The notes beneath the pieces were generated by a model. It ran no database searches, was not told where the DNA came from, and was given only the letters and a program-made list of their open reading frames with translations. Both the position numbers and the translations under genes were made by a program. This document shows positions 44,458 through 57,300 of a DNA stretch of 64,000 bases, piece after piece (position 1 is the stretch's first letter; every line of letters begins with the position of its first letter). The DNA comes from Tubulanus polymorphus (Eukaryota > Nemertea > Palaeonemertea > Tubulaniformes > Tubulanidae). Where the stretch lies: NCBI RefSeq assembly GCF_964204645.1, contig NC_134030.1:22387210-22451209 (forward strand). The letters run 5' to 3'.

Positions 44458-47400
44458 TTATTTTACTGGTGTAATAACATGTGTCTGATACGGCAGAAGT
44501 TTCTGGTTTTCATCACATTTGTAAATCCACTCGGGATTCACAAACTGTAAACTACCGTTCTCTGATAGCGCCTGAAAAATATCAAAACAGAACAATCAGG
44601 TACAGGTTATGCTGCGGCAAGTGAGGATCCACCAGGTGTCACTAGTGTAAAGTAGGATATCAACTTCTGCAGCGATAGATGATTCCACTTGTGGCAAGTG
44701 AGGATTCACCAGGTGTCACTAGTGTAAAGTAGGATATCAACTTCTGCAGCGATAGATGATTCCACTTGTGGCAAGTGAGGATCCACCAGGCATCGCTAGT
44801 GTGAAGTAGGACATCAACCACTGCGGCAATAGAGGATTCAACTTCTAGCAAGTGAGGATCCACCAGGTGTCGCTATAGTGCAAAAGATAAAAGATAATTT
44901 ACGAACCTTGTCGAAATTTTTGTCCCATATTTCCTGAGTTAAGACGTAATTCACACTGTCGTTCATGTATTCCTCAACGTGGCTGAAAGTGACACCAGCA
45001 GAATATTAGAAATTTGAGACGATCGAACAAATTCAAGTCCAGGATCCAGTTCCACAGTTGTGAGTTAGAGTTAACTCTGAGTTAAAATCAGTTCATTTTC
45101 AATGAATTAACTCAGCGCTAAATCTTAACTCAGAACTGTGGAACTGGACCCAGGGGCCAGTTGCTGAAAAGTTGGTTAAAGATAACCGGTGGATAAATAC
45201 CATATCAACAATGAACTTCTAATTGTCACTATGTCAACTATCCACTGGTTAACTCTAACCAACCTTTGAGCAACTGCAGCCCCAGATGAATCGAGCAATC
45301 CTCTGTATGCGAGGGGAATGAATGATGTGTGATCGTGTGTGTTTAAAGGTGGCCCAATGCTCCAAACAAGCATTCTTGCTTTTTATTGGGCTATCCTTCA
45401 CTAGATATTATATCATCTTGTTGACTCTTTATTTATATTCATATGAAATGTTATGCATGACCATCTGTTATAATTTCTCTTAAAAATAAACTATATATAT
45501 ATATATATATATCCTCCCTGAACCCTCGGACTCACTCACCCATTGTAAGCTACAATCAGTCGATTCAAAAACCTGCGTTCTATTTCACTAAACGTTCCGT
45601 ACAACAGGAAGTGTTTACCGGTGAACAAATCCAGTAAAACCGGTAAATTTAAATCAGTTCCCGCGTCTGCTGATGGCTGCGTTACCGTGGCGTTATCGTC
45701 GTCTGTGTCCTCGTCAGTCGATGCCTCGTACGCAATTTCGCGTTTTACTTTCTTCGCCGGACTTCTTTTGACCGGCGAACCTTTTTTCGGTGAGGGTCCT
45801 TTTCCTTTCCCAACATTTGTTTCAAGCCTATATGACAAGATAATTATGGTAACAATTAATTCATTCAATGAAAAATTGATTAATTCAATGTGAATTTAAG
45901 AGAATTAATTCATTGGAAAATTAATTAATTCAATGTGAATTTAGGAGAATTAATTCAATGAAAAATTAATCAATTCAATGTGAATCTAGAATCAATTCAA
46001 TGAAAAATTAATTTATTCAATGTGAATTAAGGAAAATTACTTCATTGTAAAATTAATTAATTCAACGAAAATTAATTAATTCAATGTGAATCTAGAATTA
46101 ATTCAATAAAAAATTTATTAATTCAATGTGAATTTAGGAAAATTAATACAATGAAAAATAAATTAATTCAATGTGAATTAAGGATAATTAATTCAACTGA
46201 AAATTAATTAATTCAATGTGAATTTAGGAGAATTAATTCATTTAATGTGAATTAAGGATAATCCATACATTCAATGTGAATGTGAATTAAGAAATATTGT
46301 TTGAATTGAGGATTATAAAAGGACTTACTGTTTGATTTCATCCTCGGTATCACCGGCTGAATCACTGATATCATCGGCATCTATTAGAATCAAATACAGG
46401 AAACAATAAAAAACAGCAGATCACATTCTAAAATAGACAGGCAGTTCAGGGTCCGATCTAAACACTTGTCTGATTACCCGGGTCAAGTATATTCTTATTA
46501 GGCTCAACTAGGTTACGTTATCATTATCACTTGTCCATCAGGCATAGCACAATTTTATGTCTCGGAGCTTTTTTTCCCACTCGATACAACGGATGATAGC
46601 GCCACCAATCGGACTGCCTGGTGTAGGTAAGTTGATTTTTGAGGGGGCAAGCGAAATTTCAGATATGCTTGCCCCGGGGCAAGTGGCTTTCATTCCTTAG
46701 ATCGGACCCTGCAGTTTAATGTTTAATGAATAGTTACCCCTTTAATCTGTTTAGACCCATAACTGTTTTAATGTTACGGTTTCCTTTAGTTTTTATCATG
46801 TCTGATCATTTCTGGTCTCATTGTTCATTGGATTGTAAATATTTCATAATTTCTGTTTTAACATTATCACTGAAGATGACTATTAGGAAGTCATAGTCTA
46901 TAGAACATCGAATAAACTACTATTTGCTCAAGGAATAATTTCAATTCTCAAAACGTACCTCGTGGCGAAGGGGTTGATATCACAGCGGGTTGCTGCGGCT
47001 CCTCGCCCTCGGAGGATGACTCCGCCGATTTATTAGCCGGAGAACCACTCCGAGATAGACGATATCTGCAGAGAAAAATGAAAAAACTTTAAAAAACATT
47101 TTGAGACTAGAAAATCAGAACTCAAGAAAAGATGGTTACCTCCATTAACCTCCCTATGATATCACTAATCAATCAATTATCTGTAAACCCTTACATTAAA
47201 GATGGCTACCTCTGTTAATCCCCCTATTTAACCTAACACTTACTTTCTCCAGGGAAGAAGTTTCTTGTATTTATAACAATCCCGAATCCAGTTTTCGTCC
47301 ACTATTCGACCTTTACCTTTGACGACCGCGAATTTCGGAGTATTCACAAATGCACAACTATCAAAAACATAACCACAGAAACACATCATTATTCCCCCTA

Positions 47401-50400
47401 TGACATCATCACTTCTAATTGTCTACTAGAGAATTAATCGTATCCAGAAAAGGTGTCTACCTCCATAAATCCCCCTATGACATCATCAAATCGTCTACTA
47501 GTAATTTGTTCTATAGACACTTCTAGAAAAGATGTCTACCTCCATAAATCCCCCTATGACATCATCAAATCGTCTACTAGTAATTTGATCTATAGACACT
47601 CCTAGAAAAGATGTCTGCCTCCATAAATCCCCCTATGCCGTCATCAAATTGCTCTCTGATTTCATTTTCAAAATCTTCTAAAAGATGTCTGCCTCCAAGA
47701 ATCCCCATATGATGTCATGAATGAATTGTCTCATGATTTCATTTTTAAAATCTTCTAAACAATGTCTCCTATGATATTGTCAAAATAATGACCAGGTGAT
47801 TCTTACATTAAATGTGTACAGGTCTGGTCGTTCCAGTCTGGTTTATATTGAGCTCCCATCTCGATAGCCATATCTCTCAATTCTCCGCGTTTAGGATTCT
47901 GATATCCGCTCATTACGAACACGACTCTCTTCATTAATTCACCGAGTGGCTTCGACGATTTCCTCGCTAAAATATATGAAACAAATCACATTTTCCTCTT
48001 TTGAAAGATCTGTAGTTTATCATGATGAAGGTCACCTGGAATCGTAGAATTTCATAGTAAACTAACACCTCTTGTAATAGCAGGGTGGCACCACTTTCCG
48101 CCAATTTACAAATCCCTCATGTTTTCCCTGATTTTTCCAGGTGATTACACAAATTCCCCCTGCGAGTGAATCTGTGAGAAATTTTACAATTCCTTCATTT
48201 TTCATTGGAATCAAGTACCGATAAAGAAAACAATTGTTCAATTGAATTATCCAAATTGCCTGATGTTTTTCTAGAGTTTTCTAGGTCAGTGGCGCCACCC
48301 TGAGTTTACCATCACATGCCAGGGTTTGCTGGAGCAGATGGGCATTTGTTTAGTTATTTACCTGTTTCACTACTTGAACGTTTAGAAGTCGAGTCTTGGC
48401 GCTTTGTTTGAGATACTTGGGTTTTTGGCGTAGCTGTTTTTGATGTACCCATACTTGTTTTTGGCATAGTTGTTTTTGGCGTAGCTGTTTTTGGCGTAGT
48501 TGTTTTTGGCGTAGTTGATTTCGGCGTAGAGTTGAGTCGTTTTGGTTCAGGACTGTCGCTACTGCTCGAGTGTTTGCGTTTACTCGTCGGCGTGACGACG
48601 GTCGTCGACGGATACTTCGTCTGTCGTTCCGACGACGATCGCTCCAGATTCGGAGCCGGAGGCCGGTCGTCTTTCCGCACCGGTAATCGGTCGTCTGCTA
48701 GTTTAGCAGCTGCGCGCACAGCTGCAGCACCTGAAAGGAAAACCAATCATGAGTCAGTTTATCAGATATATACCTCATACGTGAACTAATCAAGAGACAT
48801 TGAAACAAAATTGTTTCCTTACTTCTTATTGGACATTTTGCTGAATAACTTAATATATGGACCAATCAGAGGCCTTCAAACTATGTTCTGAGTTCTTATT
48901 GGTCAGTTTAAACAGATATACTAGGATTATCATACACCTCAAAAATGGACCAATCAGAGAGTGTATAAAAATAAATTTGGTTCTTTGTTCTCATTGGTCA
49001 GTTTACAGAAATACCACATAAATCGACCAATCAGAGTCTATAACATTGAATCGTGTTCTTAGTTTGGTTATTTTCCTGAACATCCATAACAATCATAGAG
49101 TTTCATTTTCATCATTCTGAGTCCAAGTGTAATCAATTCTGATTGGTCAGTTTGATCAAATTCCCCATCAATGCACCAATCAAATCATCCGTTACAAACC
49201 TGTCAACGACGTCTGCTTCGTGTCTTTCCTCTGAGCGAATAAACTGCCCGTTTTAATCGGATCGTTCTCAATTTCCGTTTCTTTCTTTAAACCAAAACCA
49301 CCAAACGTTTTATTGCCCTTAGATTCCGTACGACCATCCTACAAACAGCAGAACAAGCATCAGTCAATTATTACACTCCTACTTAACATACATGTCTGCC
49401 TTCATGAATCCCCCTATGACATCATCTAATTCGATATCAGCCTTTTTTATAATAATGAAATGAAAATGAAACTTACTCCGGCAGCTGAGGAGGTAGATGG
49501 CGCCGCTGTACCATCATCCGGGGATCGAACTGTGATGAATGAAAGGCCGTACTGAATATTCTAAAAAAATAAAATACCCAAACAAAATTAGACGTCAAAC
49601 AACAGAAATCTAATTCCAGTGATTGAAGGTCAAATTGTTTAAATAGAGTGAGCAAAACAGGGTCAAGTGAAACAGGGTCAAGCGAAACTGGGTCAAGTGA
49701 AACTGGGTCAAGCGAAACTGGGTCAAATGGAATTGTGTCAAGTGGAACAGGGTTCAGTACCTTATTGAAAGGTTGAGAGCAGACGATTTTTATGCGGTCC
49801 CATTTTTCCTCGAGGCACGACTGAGTGAGTTTATCTTTCTCGAACAAACGAACTCGGTTTAAATTCTGATTCGATCGACTCTCCAGCGGGTTCATAAACG
49901 CAGACGCTACCAGCAACACCTACAACACAAACAATAATATCTATACGATCCACCAGGGGTCGTTAGTGTGCAGTAGGACATCAACTACTGCGGCAATAGA
50001 GGATTCCACTTGTGGCAAGTGAGGATCCACCAGGTGTCACCAGTGTACAGTAGGACATCAACTGCTGCAGCAATAGAGCAATAGAGGATTCCACTTGTGG
50101 CAAGTGAGGATCCACCAGGTGTCGCTAATGTGCAGTAGGATACCGCAAATGATCCACTGACCTTGTAATCAGATTCTGTTGCCGAAGAACGACCGACCAG
50201 AATTTCTATAAAAGCCGACGACTCATTCCCGATATCCAAAGACTGAATCTTAGTTGACTTCTCAAACTGAAACGGAAGAAGAAAAGTTTAATCCAAATAA
50301 AAGGCAGGCCGGCTCAGTGGAAAAATTCTGATTTCTTTACCCCAACCTACCTGTAGGACAACTGTGGCATTCTTCTCACCAACTCCTGCCGTTTTCCACT

Positions 50401-50632
50401 TTCGAAAACCTCCCGGCTTCAATAAATTCTCCGCCGGGTTATTCTACAATACAAAAATATCTTCCAATTCCGTATTTTAGCGATATGATTTTACGGTTAT
50501 GACGCGACACATTCGTAAACAATACATTTTTATGAGAATTCTTTGCTTAAAAAGTCGAAATCTTTGGACAATTCGATTTACCTTATCTTCGCTGCTGAAA
50601 GATACCACATGTTGGAATTTAACTTCGGGCAT
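44458..50632 (-). CDS. XRCC1: XRCC1 DNA repair scaffold (complete, 14 exons)
   Basis: CDS is complement(join(44458..44571, 44907..44982, 45540..45827, 46329..46380, 46959..47065, 47244..47357, 47807..47966, 48362..48730, 49200..49338, 49477..49560, 49761..49919, 50162..50266, 50351..50443, 50582..50632)), 1911 nt, 636 aa; human XRCC1 is 633. XRCC1 assembles single-strand-break and base-excision repair enzymes. N-terminal domain (1-about 160; MPEVKFQHVVSFSS, NPAENLLKPGGFRKW, DIGNESSAFIEILVG, SRSNQNLNRVRLF, KWDRIKIVCSQPFNK) is the polymerase-beta-binding fold. Next is a Ser/Thr/Pro-rich linker with SKRKHSSSSDSPEPKRL and TPKT repeats. BRCT1 (about 343-422; VVFVMSGYQNP...THLICAFVNTPKF...GRIVDENW) is the poly(ADP-ribose)-binding module in the family. 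A CK2-type cluster YEASTDEDTDDD (about 511-522) aligns with the human PNKP/aprataxin-binding site. BRCT2 (about 537-636; GKHFLLYG...NPEWIYKCDENQKLLP) is the ligase III module in the family. All junctions keep frame. Confidence 0.96.
44610..44880. repeat. 77-bp minisatellite family, inverted, XRCC1 intron 13
   Basis: Units read GTGGCAAGTGAGGATCCACC-AGGTGTCACTAGTGTAAAGT-AGGATATCAACTTCTGCAGC..., the complement of the array at 38135-38420, about 3.4 copies. Confidence 0.9.
45039..45154. mobile_element. MITE family A copy 3
   Basis: CCAGGATCCAGTTCCACAGT-TGTGAGTTAGAGTTAACTC...AACTGTGGAACTGGACCCAG. In XRCC1 intron 12, abutting a family E element. Confidence 0.8.
45155..45290. mobile_element. MITE family E (CAGTTGCTGAAAAGTTGGTT)
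   Basis: GGGGCCAGTTGCTGAAAAGT-TGGTTAAAGATAACC...CCACTGGTTAACTCTAACCA-ACCTTTGAGCAACTGCAGCCCC: inverted ends. Relatives at about 31228-31330 and 54062-54160. Confidence 0.75.
45850..46300. repeat. AATTAATTCAATGTGAATT tandem array, XRCC1 intron 11
   Basis: About ten diverged units of roughly 40 bp combining AATTAATTCAATGAAAAATT and AATTCAATGTGAATTTAGGA; very AT-rich. Confidence 0.9.
46447..46713. mobile_element. MITE family D copy 2
   Basis: CAGGGTCCGATCTAAACA...CTTAGATCGGACCCTGCAG with the same interior as 11568-11824 (ACCCGGGTCAAGTATATTCT, TTGATTTTTGAGGGGGCAAG, GCTTGCCCCGGGGCAAGTGG). In XRCC1 intron 10. Confidence 0.85.
47130..47720. repeat. 79-bp minisatellite family, antisense copies around XRCC1 exon 9
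   Basis: Units read AAAAGATGTCTACCTCCATA-AATCCCCCTATGACATCATC-AAATCGTCTACTAGTAATTT-GATCTATAGACACT, with single units at 47130-47226 and four or five at 47390-47720, on both sides of the exon at 47244-47357. Confidence 0.85.
48740..49200. repeat. Degenerate CCAATCAGAG/ATTGGTCAGTTT repeat, XRCC1 intron 6
   Basis: Alternating ACCAATCAGAG and TCTTATTGGTCAGTTTA segments recur about five times at 70-110 bp spacing; the two motifs are partly complementary. Confidence 0.65.
49660..49755. repeat. 16-17-bp GGGTCAAGTGAAACT repeat, XRCC1 intron 4
   Basis: Six copies of (A/C)TGGGTCAAG(T/C)GAAA(C) just downstream of the exon 4 donor (49761). Confidence 0.9.
49930..50140. repeat. 77-bp minisatellite family, inverted, XRCC1 intron 3
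   Basis: About 2.7 units of CCACCAGGTGTCACTAGTGT-GCAGTAGGACATCAACTACT-GCGGCAATAGAGGATTCCAC-TTGTGGCAAGTGAGGAT. Confidence 0.9.
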
Positions 50633-51389
50633 TTCTTAATATTAGTCCGAAATGAAGCGCTTAGCACAGTTTATTGTTGTCAAACTATTTGTGGAGCCAC
50701 AATGGCTGCGAGATCGATAATGCAAACCGGTCTGCTGAACTGACGCGTATTCAAACGATGCCGATGAAAATCTTTTCATATTTCTAACCACCAATAATAA
50801 ATATTGTTCTTCATTGTGCTGGAAATTCTACTTTTTGGTTGATATTTTAGTTCACAAGTCTTCAAATCGTACTTAAGCATTATCTCTGGCAAGCGAGTTT
50901 TGGAAATTCCCAGTTGTCGTTTAACAGAATTGATCGATATTTCGATCATTTGTTTACACTTAAACATAAATTTAAATTCTAACTTTTGCAATTATAGAAT
51001 ACTATATCTAAACATTACAATGACTCGGTGAATGTTTTCAAATGGATCCTTTAAAAAGTAAAAATAGTGTGAAGATATTGAAAATATTAGACCAACAAAC
51101 GAGGCCTGGGTTTGTAATAGTCGACGCTGATTGGCTGCCTCATAAATAACTGAACGGGAAAACCCCGAAACCAGGAAATAACTTTCAACAAAAGCAAAAA
51201 ATAGCACAGGTTAGAATCGTTTAGCTCGTTATAGTTAAGTAAAACATTGTGTTCAAACGCGTCCAAAATAACTGTCAGTGTGTCACAAACGCGATCGGAT
51301 TTCAATCAATCCACTGACGATTTCTATATAGAGTTAATTAACCGAATTTAGTGTGATTTAGGTCGCGTCGATTCAAAAATTTGGGGGCG
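50633..51389. promoter_or_regulatory. Head-to-head promoter interval, XRCC1 (-) and atypical IkappaB (+)
   Basis: 757 bp between the two start codons. It includes an inverted CCAAT box (GATTGGCTG at about 51129-51137) and the kappaB-like site at 51156-51166. Both 5' UTRs must lie here unless further non-coding exons exist. Confidence 0.6.
51156..51166. promoter_or_regulatory. Candidate kappaB/Dorsal-type site
   Basis: GGGAAAACCCC fits the insect Rel consensus GGGWWWWCCM and is 224 bp upstream of the IkappaB-like start codon. A single motif, so moderate support only. Confidence 0.45.
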
Positions 51390-54300
51390 ATGACTTCATC
51401 GGTTCAAGTAACGACCGGAGAGGAAGAACCAGGTGTTGTGGAATCAACACTTGAATCTGAATCGAAACTGACTCCCGAAGAGGAAGAAACCGAAGGTAGG
51501 AATAGATAATTTCTTTGACTCTTCTCTGGCTTGTTTTTAATTGAACAAAATTATTTTTCTGCCTCATCGTCATCGACTCAATATTAACAGAGTCAGTAAC
51601 CTATGTGGTTTATAGTTTTTCGGATATTTTCACTTGGTATGAGCCCGTACAGTTATAAAAGCTTACTACCATCGATAAGGCAACTAACTGCCTCAATGGG
51701 CCCATGGAACAATTTGCGGAAATACCATGACGTTTTCACAAATCATCCGTTAAAATGTTTTATTTAGAGAATATATATAATCTTAACTAATTTTATATTT
51801 AGGACATCAATTTTATCTACCTTAGGAGTTTGATCTTAACAGTTTAAATTATGTGTAATTACAATGACAAGTAAAGTTTATCCATCGTTTATCTTTAACC
51901 AACATTTCATTGAGCAGGTGCGGCCCTGGCCCTGGCTTTAAATTTACCAAAAGGCAGCTAGCGTTCGGTGGTCACTTTTTTATCGGATCATTTTAAAATG
52001 TTTGGTTTGTAATCGAGGAATTTTGGATTCCCTGGATTTGTAATAATGCTTAATTTTCCTAAAGGCTTCTACAGTATGGTGAATCACTGGACTCAAGATT
52101 CACTGTCAATCAAATGGAAATTAACTATGAGAACTCTTTAAATCGATTACATTTTTTCATTGATTCAGTTTATCTGAAATCGGTTATAACGTAAAACCCG
52201 GCCGCCACTTAATGCTGCAGATGACTAAAATCTAGCTGTTTAAAAACCCGAGAATATCCATCAACATGTCGACCAGGATGTTAGAAATCATCTCATTGTC
52301 TCTATTTTTAATACCACTATAACCACTGCGGTTGTATTTCTATTTCAGAGAAATTTAAAAATGACTTTTGTCAGGCGGAATTATTTTACACCAATTCGGT
52401 GAAAGGGGTTAATTAGAGGTCGAAGTTGATTGTGCTTGGGGAAGTTATTCAAACTAGGCTTTTTAACACGTAGAAATAGTGACTCTTTAAACTAAGGCTT
52501 CGGAATAGGGGGACTTTGCCCCTCTCTCCCCCTCCTCCCTCCCCACTACAGTTGTCTCAGATGAACATGTTTTGTTCTGATCAGGGAGCACCTCCCTGTT
52601 CTGATATTCTTTTCAAAAGTGTCATGATGGCAAATCTGTGGACCTACAATAATCATCCGGTTTATTGTTTTGAGTTTATGCCGACACATTTATAGTCTAT
52701 TAACATATGTACATAGATCTGTAATAATCGGGGAATTTTCGCTTGTTATTATGGCTGGTTAAAACCTATACAACCTGTTACTCCTTACATGTGTAAATAA
52801 TAAACAATTGTTCAGCATATCAGCATAAATCTACCCCAAAGATATAGTCATGTCAGGTCTATCAGGTTTGTTTTTGAATTCCATAACATCATTAGGTGCT
52901 ACTACAGCACTGGCAAATGTTCCAGTAAATAAGGCCTCTTTTTGATTACTGGAACACAGATTATTTTCTAGAAAAAGGTGCGAAGGGAAAAATTAATAAT
53001 AGAATAAAATTATCAACAATAGGAATTTCAAAATGGAAGGGAACAAAAAAAAAATCAAAATCAACTTTTTTAACGATTTGAGTATTTTCCACATAAAACC
53101 TTGGAAGGACTGCAGGAAAAATAAAAAGGAGTGAAAATTGAGATGAATTTGAAATAACCAAATCATAGTTTAGAAATTAAGATGAACATTACTTTTTTAA
53201 GTCACTAGATGAAACTAAGAGAGAAGATTTTTCTTTTTTTTGTTGAAAAATTGTGATGAAAACGCGAAGAACTAAAGACAAGAAATTTTCTTTTTTGATT
53301 CGATGAAGCAGAATTCTGGAGGGACAAAATCCGTGCTCCAAGTTATAAAAAATGCCTAAAGCTTTTTTTTCATAATTCACTGCTTGTGAAAGTGTTTTCC
53401 AATGCATCAGTTTCGTAAAAAGGGTAAACTATAAATTTGAAAAAGTTTTTTCATGTTAAATAGGACTTCACTTTTTCCGAATTGCAAATTGTGAAATCTT
53501 CAGCACAAATAAACTTGTTTAAACTTGTCAATCAACTCCCCCTCCTGCCCACGCGATTATTTCTGATTGGTCGAAATATTCGTCTAACCAACCAATCGAA
53601 TTCGCGAGTACTCTAATGAAATTCCTCTTGGACTAAACTTTTTTTCAGATTTTCGGAAAAACTCCAAAAACGCGAATTTTTTTTCGCTCGGATAAAGGAA
53701 AATATTTGCAATTTTTTTTTTACATTTTGAACATATTTTTAGACTAATTTTTATTCGTAGTGGGGGGCGGGAGGGTTGGGTTTTTTTATGATTCTTGAAT
53801 TCGGATGTTTTTACCAGGGTCTTCTTAAATGCTGCGGCCATATTGGATTTTTATTCTCAATATCTCAACGCCCTAACATGGCGGCCCGGGATTTATTTAA
53901 CGTATGTATTTTATATCTTTCACTTGATATTTTTCAACCATTAAACTATCGCGTAAAACTTTCCGATGGCGAATTCGAAATTGCTGCAGTAGCTGAAAGT
54001 GAGAATAATTTCCAGAGCTAGTTTACACAACTACTCATGTCTGGGAAACTCTGAGAACCGCCTCAGGCTGTAGTTGCTGTAAAGTTGGTTAAAGATAACC
54101 AGCGGAAAATTGAACTTTAGTTTGATGTTATCTACTCACTAGTTAACTCTTTACAGCTCTCGACACAGGGTTGTTCTTTTATCGGGAATTTGGGAGTGGA
54201 TTATGGATGATTTTGGTGATTTAGTTGTCACATTACTGAAGTCATTTCTATTTTTGAGTCTCAATTTATATTTCTAATTCTATTTACTAAGTTTAAGTCA

Positions 54301-57300
54301 TCATTTGGATAAGTCGTCACATTACTGAAGTCATCTCTATTTTTGAGTCTCAATTTATATTTCTAATTCTATTTACTAAGTTTAAGTCATCATTTGGATA
54401 AGTCGTCACATTTCTGAAGTCATCTCTATTTTTGAGTCCCAATTTCTATTTCTAATTCAATTTACTAAGTGTAAGTCATCATTTGGACAAGTTGTCACAT
54501 TTCTGAAGTCATCTCTATTTTTGAGTCTCAATTTGTATTTCTAATTCAATTTACTAAGTGTAAGTCATCATTTGGATTAGTCGTCACATTACTGAAGTCA
54601 TCTCTATTTTCTAGTCTCAATTTGTATTGCGGTGGTGACGCAGTGAAAGGGTTAAAAGGAAGAATTGTTTTGACCTCATGAAATCTTAAAATCTTTAGTT
54701 TTTCAGGGAGTGAGTTGTTGATATAAGAGACTATACGCCCCTCACAAATAGTGAATCATGAATCATGATAAACGAATCGATAAATTCTGTTAATAAATTG
54801 AATAAACACCTCAAACAGCGACAGCGAGGCACGGGCTACATCTAAATTAATAATAATCATGATTTATGATCGAAAAACAGACACGCTGAACAAACATTAT
54901 TGGCCTGTTACCCTGAACACCACGGAGCTCCACTCGCGGTACCTCCTCAGCCCACGGAGCTCCACTCGCGGTACCTCCTCAGCCCACGGAGCTCCACTCG
55001 CGGTACCTCCTCAGCCCACGGAGCTCCACTCGCGGTACCTCCTCAGCCCACGGAGCTCCACTCGCGGTACCTCCTCAGCCCACGTAGCTCCACTCGCGGT
55101 ACCTCCTCAGCCCACGGAGCTCCACTCGCGGTACCTCCTCAGCCCACGGAGCTCCACTCGCGGTACCTCCTCAGCCCACGGAGCTCCACTCGCGGTACCT
55201 CCTCAGCCCACGGAGCTCCACTCGCGGTACCTCCTCAGCCCACGGAGCTCCACTCGCGGTACCTCCTCAGCCCACGGAGCTCCACTCGCGGTACCTCCTC
55301 AGCCCACGGAGCTCCACTCGCGGTACCTCCTCAGCCCACGGAGCTCCACTTGCGGTACCTCCTCAGCCCACGGAGCTCCACTCGCGGTACCTCCTCAGCC
55401 CACGGAGCTCCACTCGGGGTACCTCCTCAGCCCATGGAGCTCCACTCGGGGTACTATGGTTCTTACAAGTTGTAGAAAGTTTCTGAAAATTGGAATGTAT
55501 TTTCCAGACTCTTAAAATCTATTTTTTCTCTCTATGGCTATGGAAAAGAATAGGAAAATTAGAAAATGGTCTCATAACTGGACTCAGTTTTATTCTATTT
55601 TGAATTTTAGGCTGTCTGCCTTAATGTCTACATTTGATAACAAACTCGTATAATTAACCAAGAAAATTGTGACTTTCCAAAAAACATGTTAAAAACCTCC
55701 AGACACTCATCGCATAGATTTCAATTCACACGAAATGAAAGACACTGTCTTTCGAAACCTGATTTTTGTCAATGAAAAAAAAAATTCTGCGAAAAAAAAG
55801 AATAGTCATTGACAACAAATCTCTGGTAAAACCGTAAATATTTCGGCCAATCACGAGTTACCTGTCGTGTGATTGGTTAATTTGGCGTGCGGGAATTCCT
55901 GATCTATCGGACTATTGTCAATAACAACAGAATGAATTATCACTCACTGTTCACTGGTTTCATATTTGATAACAATCAGTTTATTGCTTTTATACAACGT
56001 AATAATAAAAACTGCTCCCAGTTTCAAAGTTCAGAGATATATCTATTAACCCAGTTCCACAGTTCTGAACCCAGTTCAACAGTTCTGGACTCATTTCCAC
56101 AGTTCTGAACCAAATTCCACAGTTCTGGATTCAGTTCAACAGTTCTGCATCTATTTCCACAGTTCTGCATCTATTTCCACAGTTCTGCATCTATTTCCAC
56201 AGTTCTGGACTCAGTTCCACAGTACAGGATCCAGTTCCACAGTTCTGGATCCAGTTCCACAGTTCTGGACTCAGTTCAACAGTTCAGGACTCGGTTCCAC
56301 AGTTCAGGACCCAGTTCTACAGTTCTGGTTCCAGTTTAAGATCCATTTCCACAGCAAATGAATCCAGTTCCTCAGTGCTGGACTCAGTTCCACAGTTCTG
56401 TGATCCTCATTTAATTTTTGTTTAATTTTTCTTAAACCCTGTTTAATTGTTTGATCCACTGCGATCGAGTGTGATCCAATGCGATCCAATGTGATCCAAT
56501 GTAATCCAGTGCGATCAATGTGATCCAGTGCGATCCAATGTGATCCAATGTAATCCAATGCGATCCAATGTGATCCAATGCGATCCAATGTGATCCATTG
56601 TGATCCAGCTCCTATTTTATCGCTCAGTTTTGAGGTTGACTTAGAATTGATAAAAATCTCTTTTCAGAAACTGAAGAAATGAAAGTGATGAAATGTTCAC
56701 CGGCCGACCATGAAAAACTGTGCGAACAATTCCAGAAATTAACGACGAACACCGACGCCAGCCTTGACCCAGAACCGTCCAACAATGACTGCCGAACCAT
56801 CGAGGTCAAGGCCATTACCGTAATAACTGAAGACGCACCCGTAATCTACAATGCGGTCGTCACCAAGGTGAAGCCGGTCGCCGAGGGCGACGATGAATCA
56901 ATTGTTGGTTTATGCGGGGAATTTGAAGCAAAAATGAAAACCGATGAGGATTTTCAGCCGAAGGGCCGTCTGGGCGATGGCGCCAATATCGAGGCCACCG
57001 AACGCCTGCCGCCAGGTAAGGGTACCCACTACGAAGCGATGTTACCGCTGAATCGAAAGGTGCCGGAAAAATCCAAAAATCGCAAAATGATCGCGACCGA
57101 CTCCGGGCAACAGAAGGCCGTCGCCTATGACAACGGAACAATGCCGCTGAAACTTACGCGTACGAACCAAGAACCGGTCGAAAACGAAGAACCGCGAGAA
57201 ATAATCACCGACCTGTCGCCGTGGTTACAATTCGATAATTCGGTGCCGTTTACTAGTAGCAGCAGCAGTAACAATGCGTGTATGTATCCGGGGCAACCGC

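Noticed and set aside
54859-55515. Two overlapping plus-strand ORFs of 191 and 218 codons
   Set aside because: Products of a 32-bp repeat lacking stops, inside an intron; no start context or domain.
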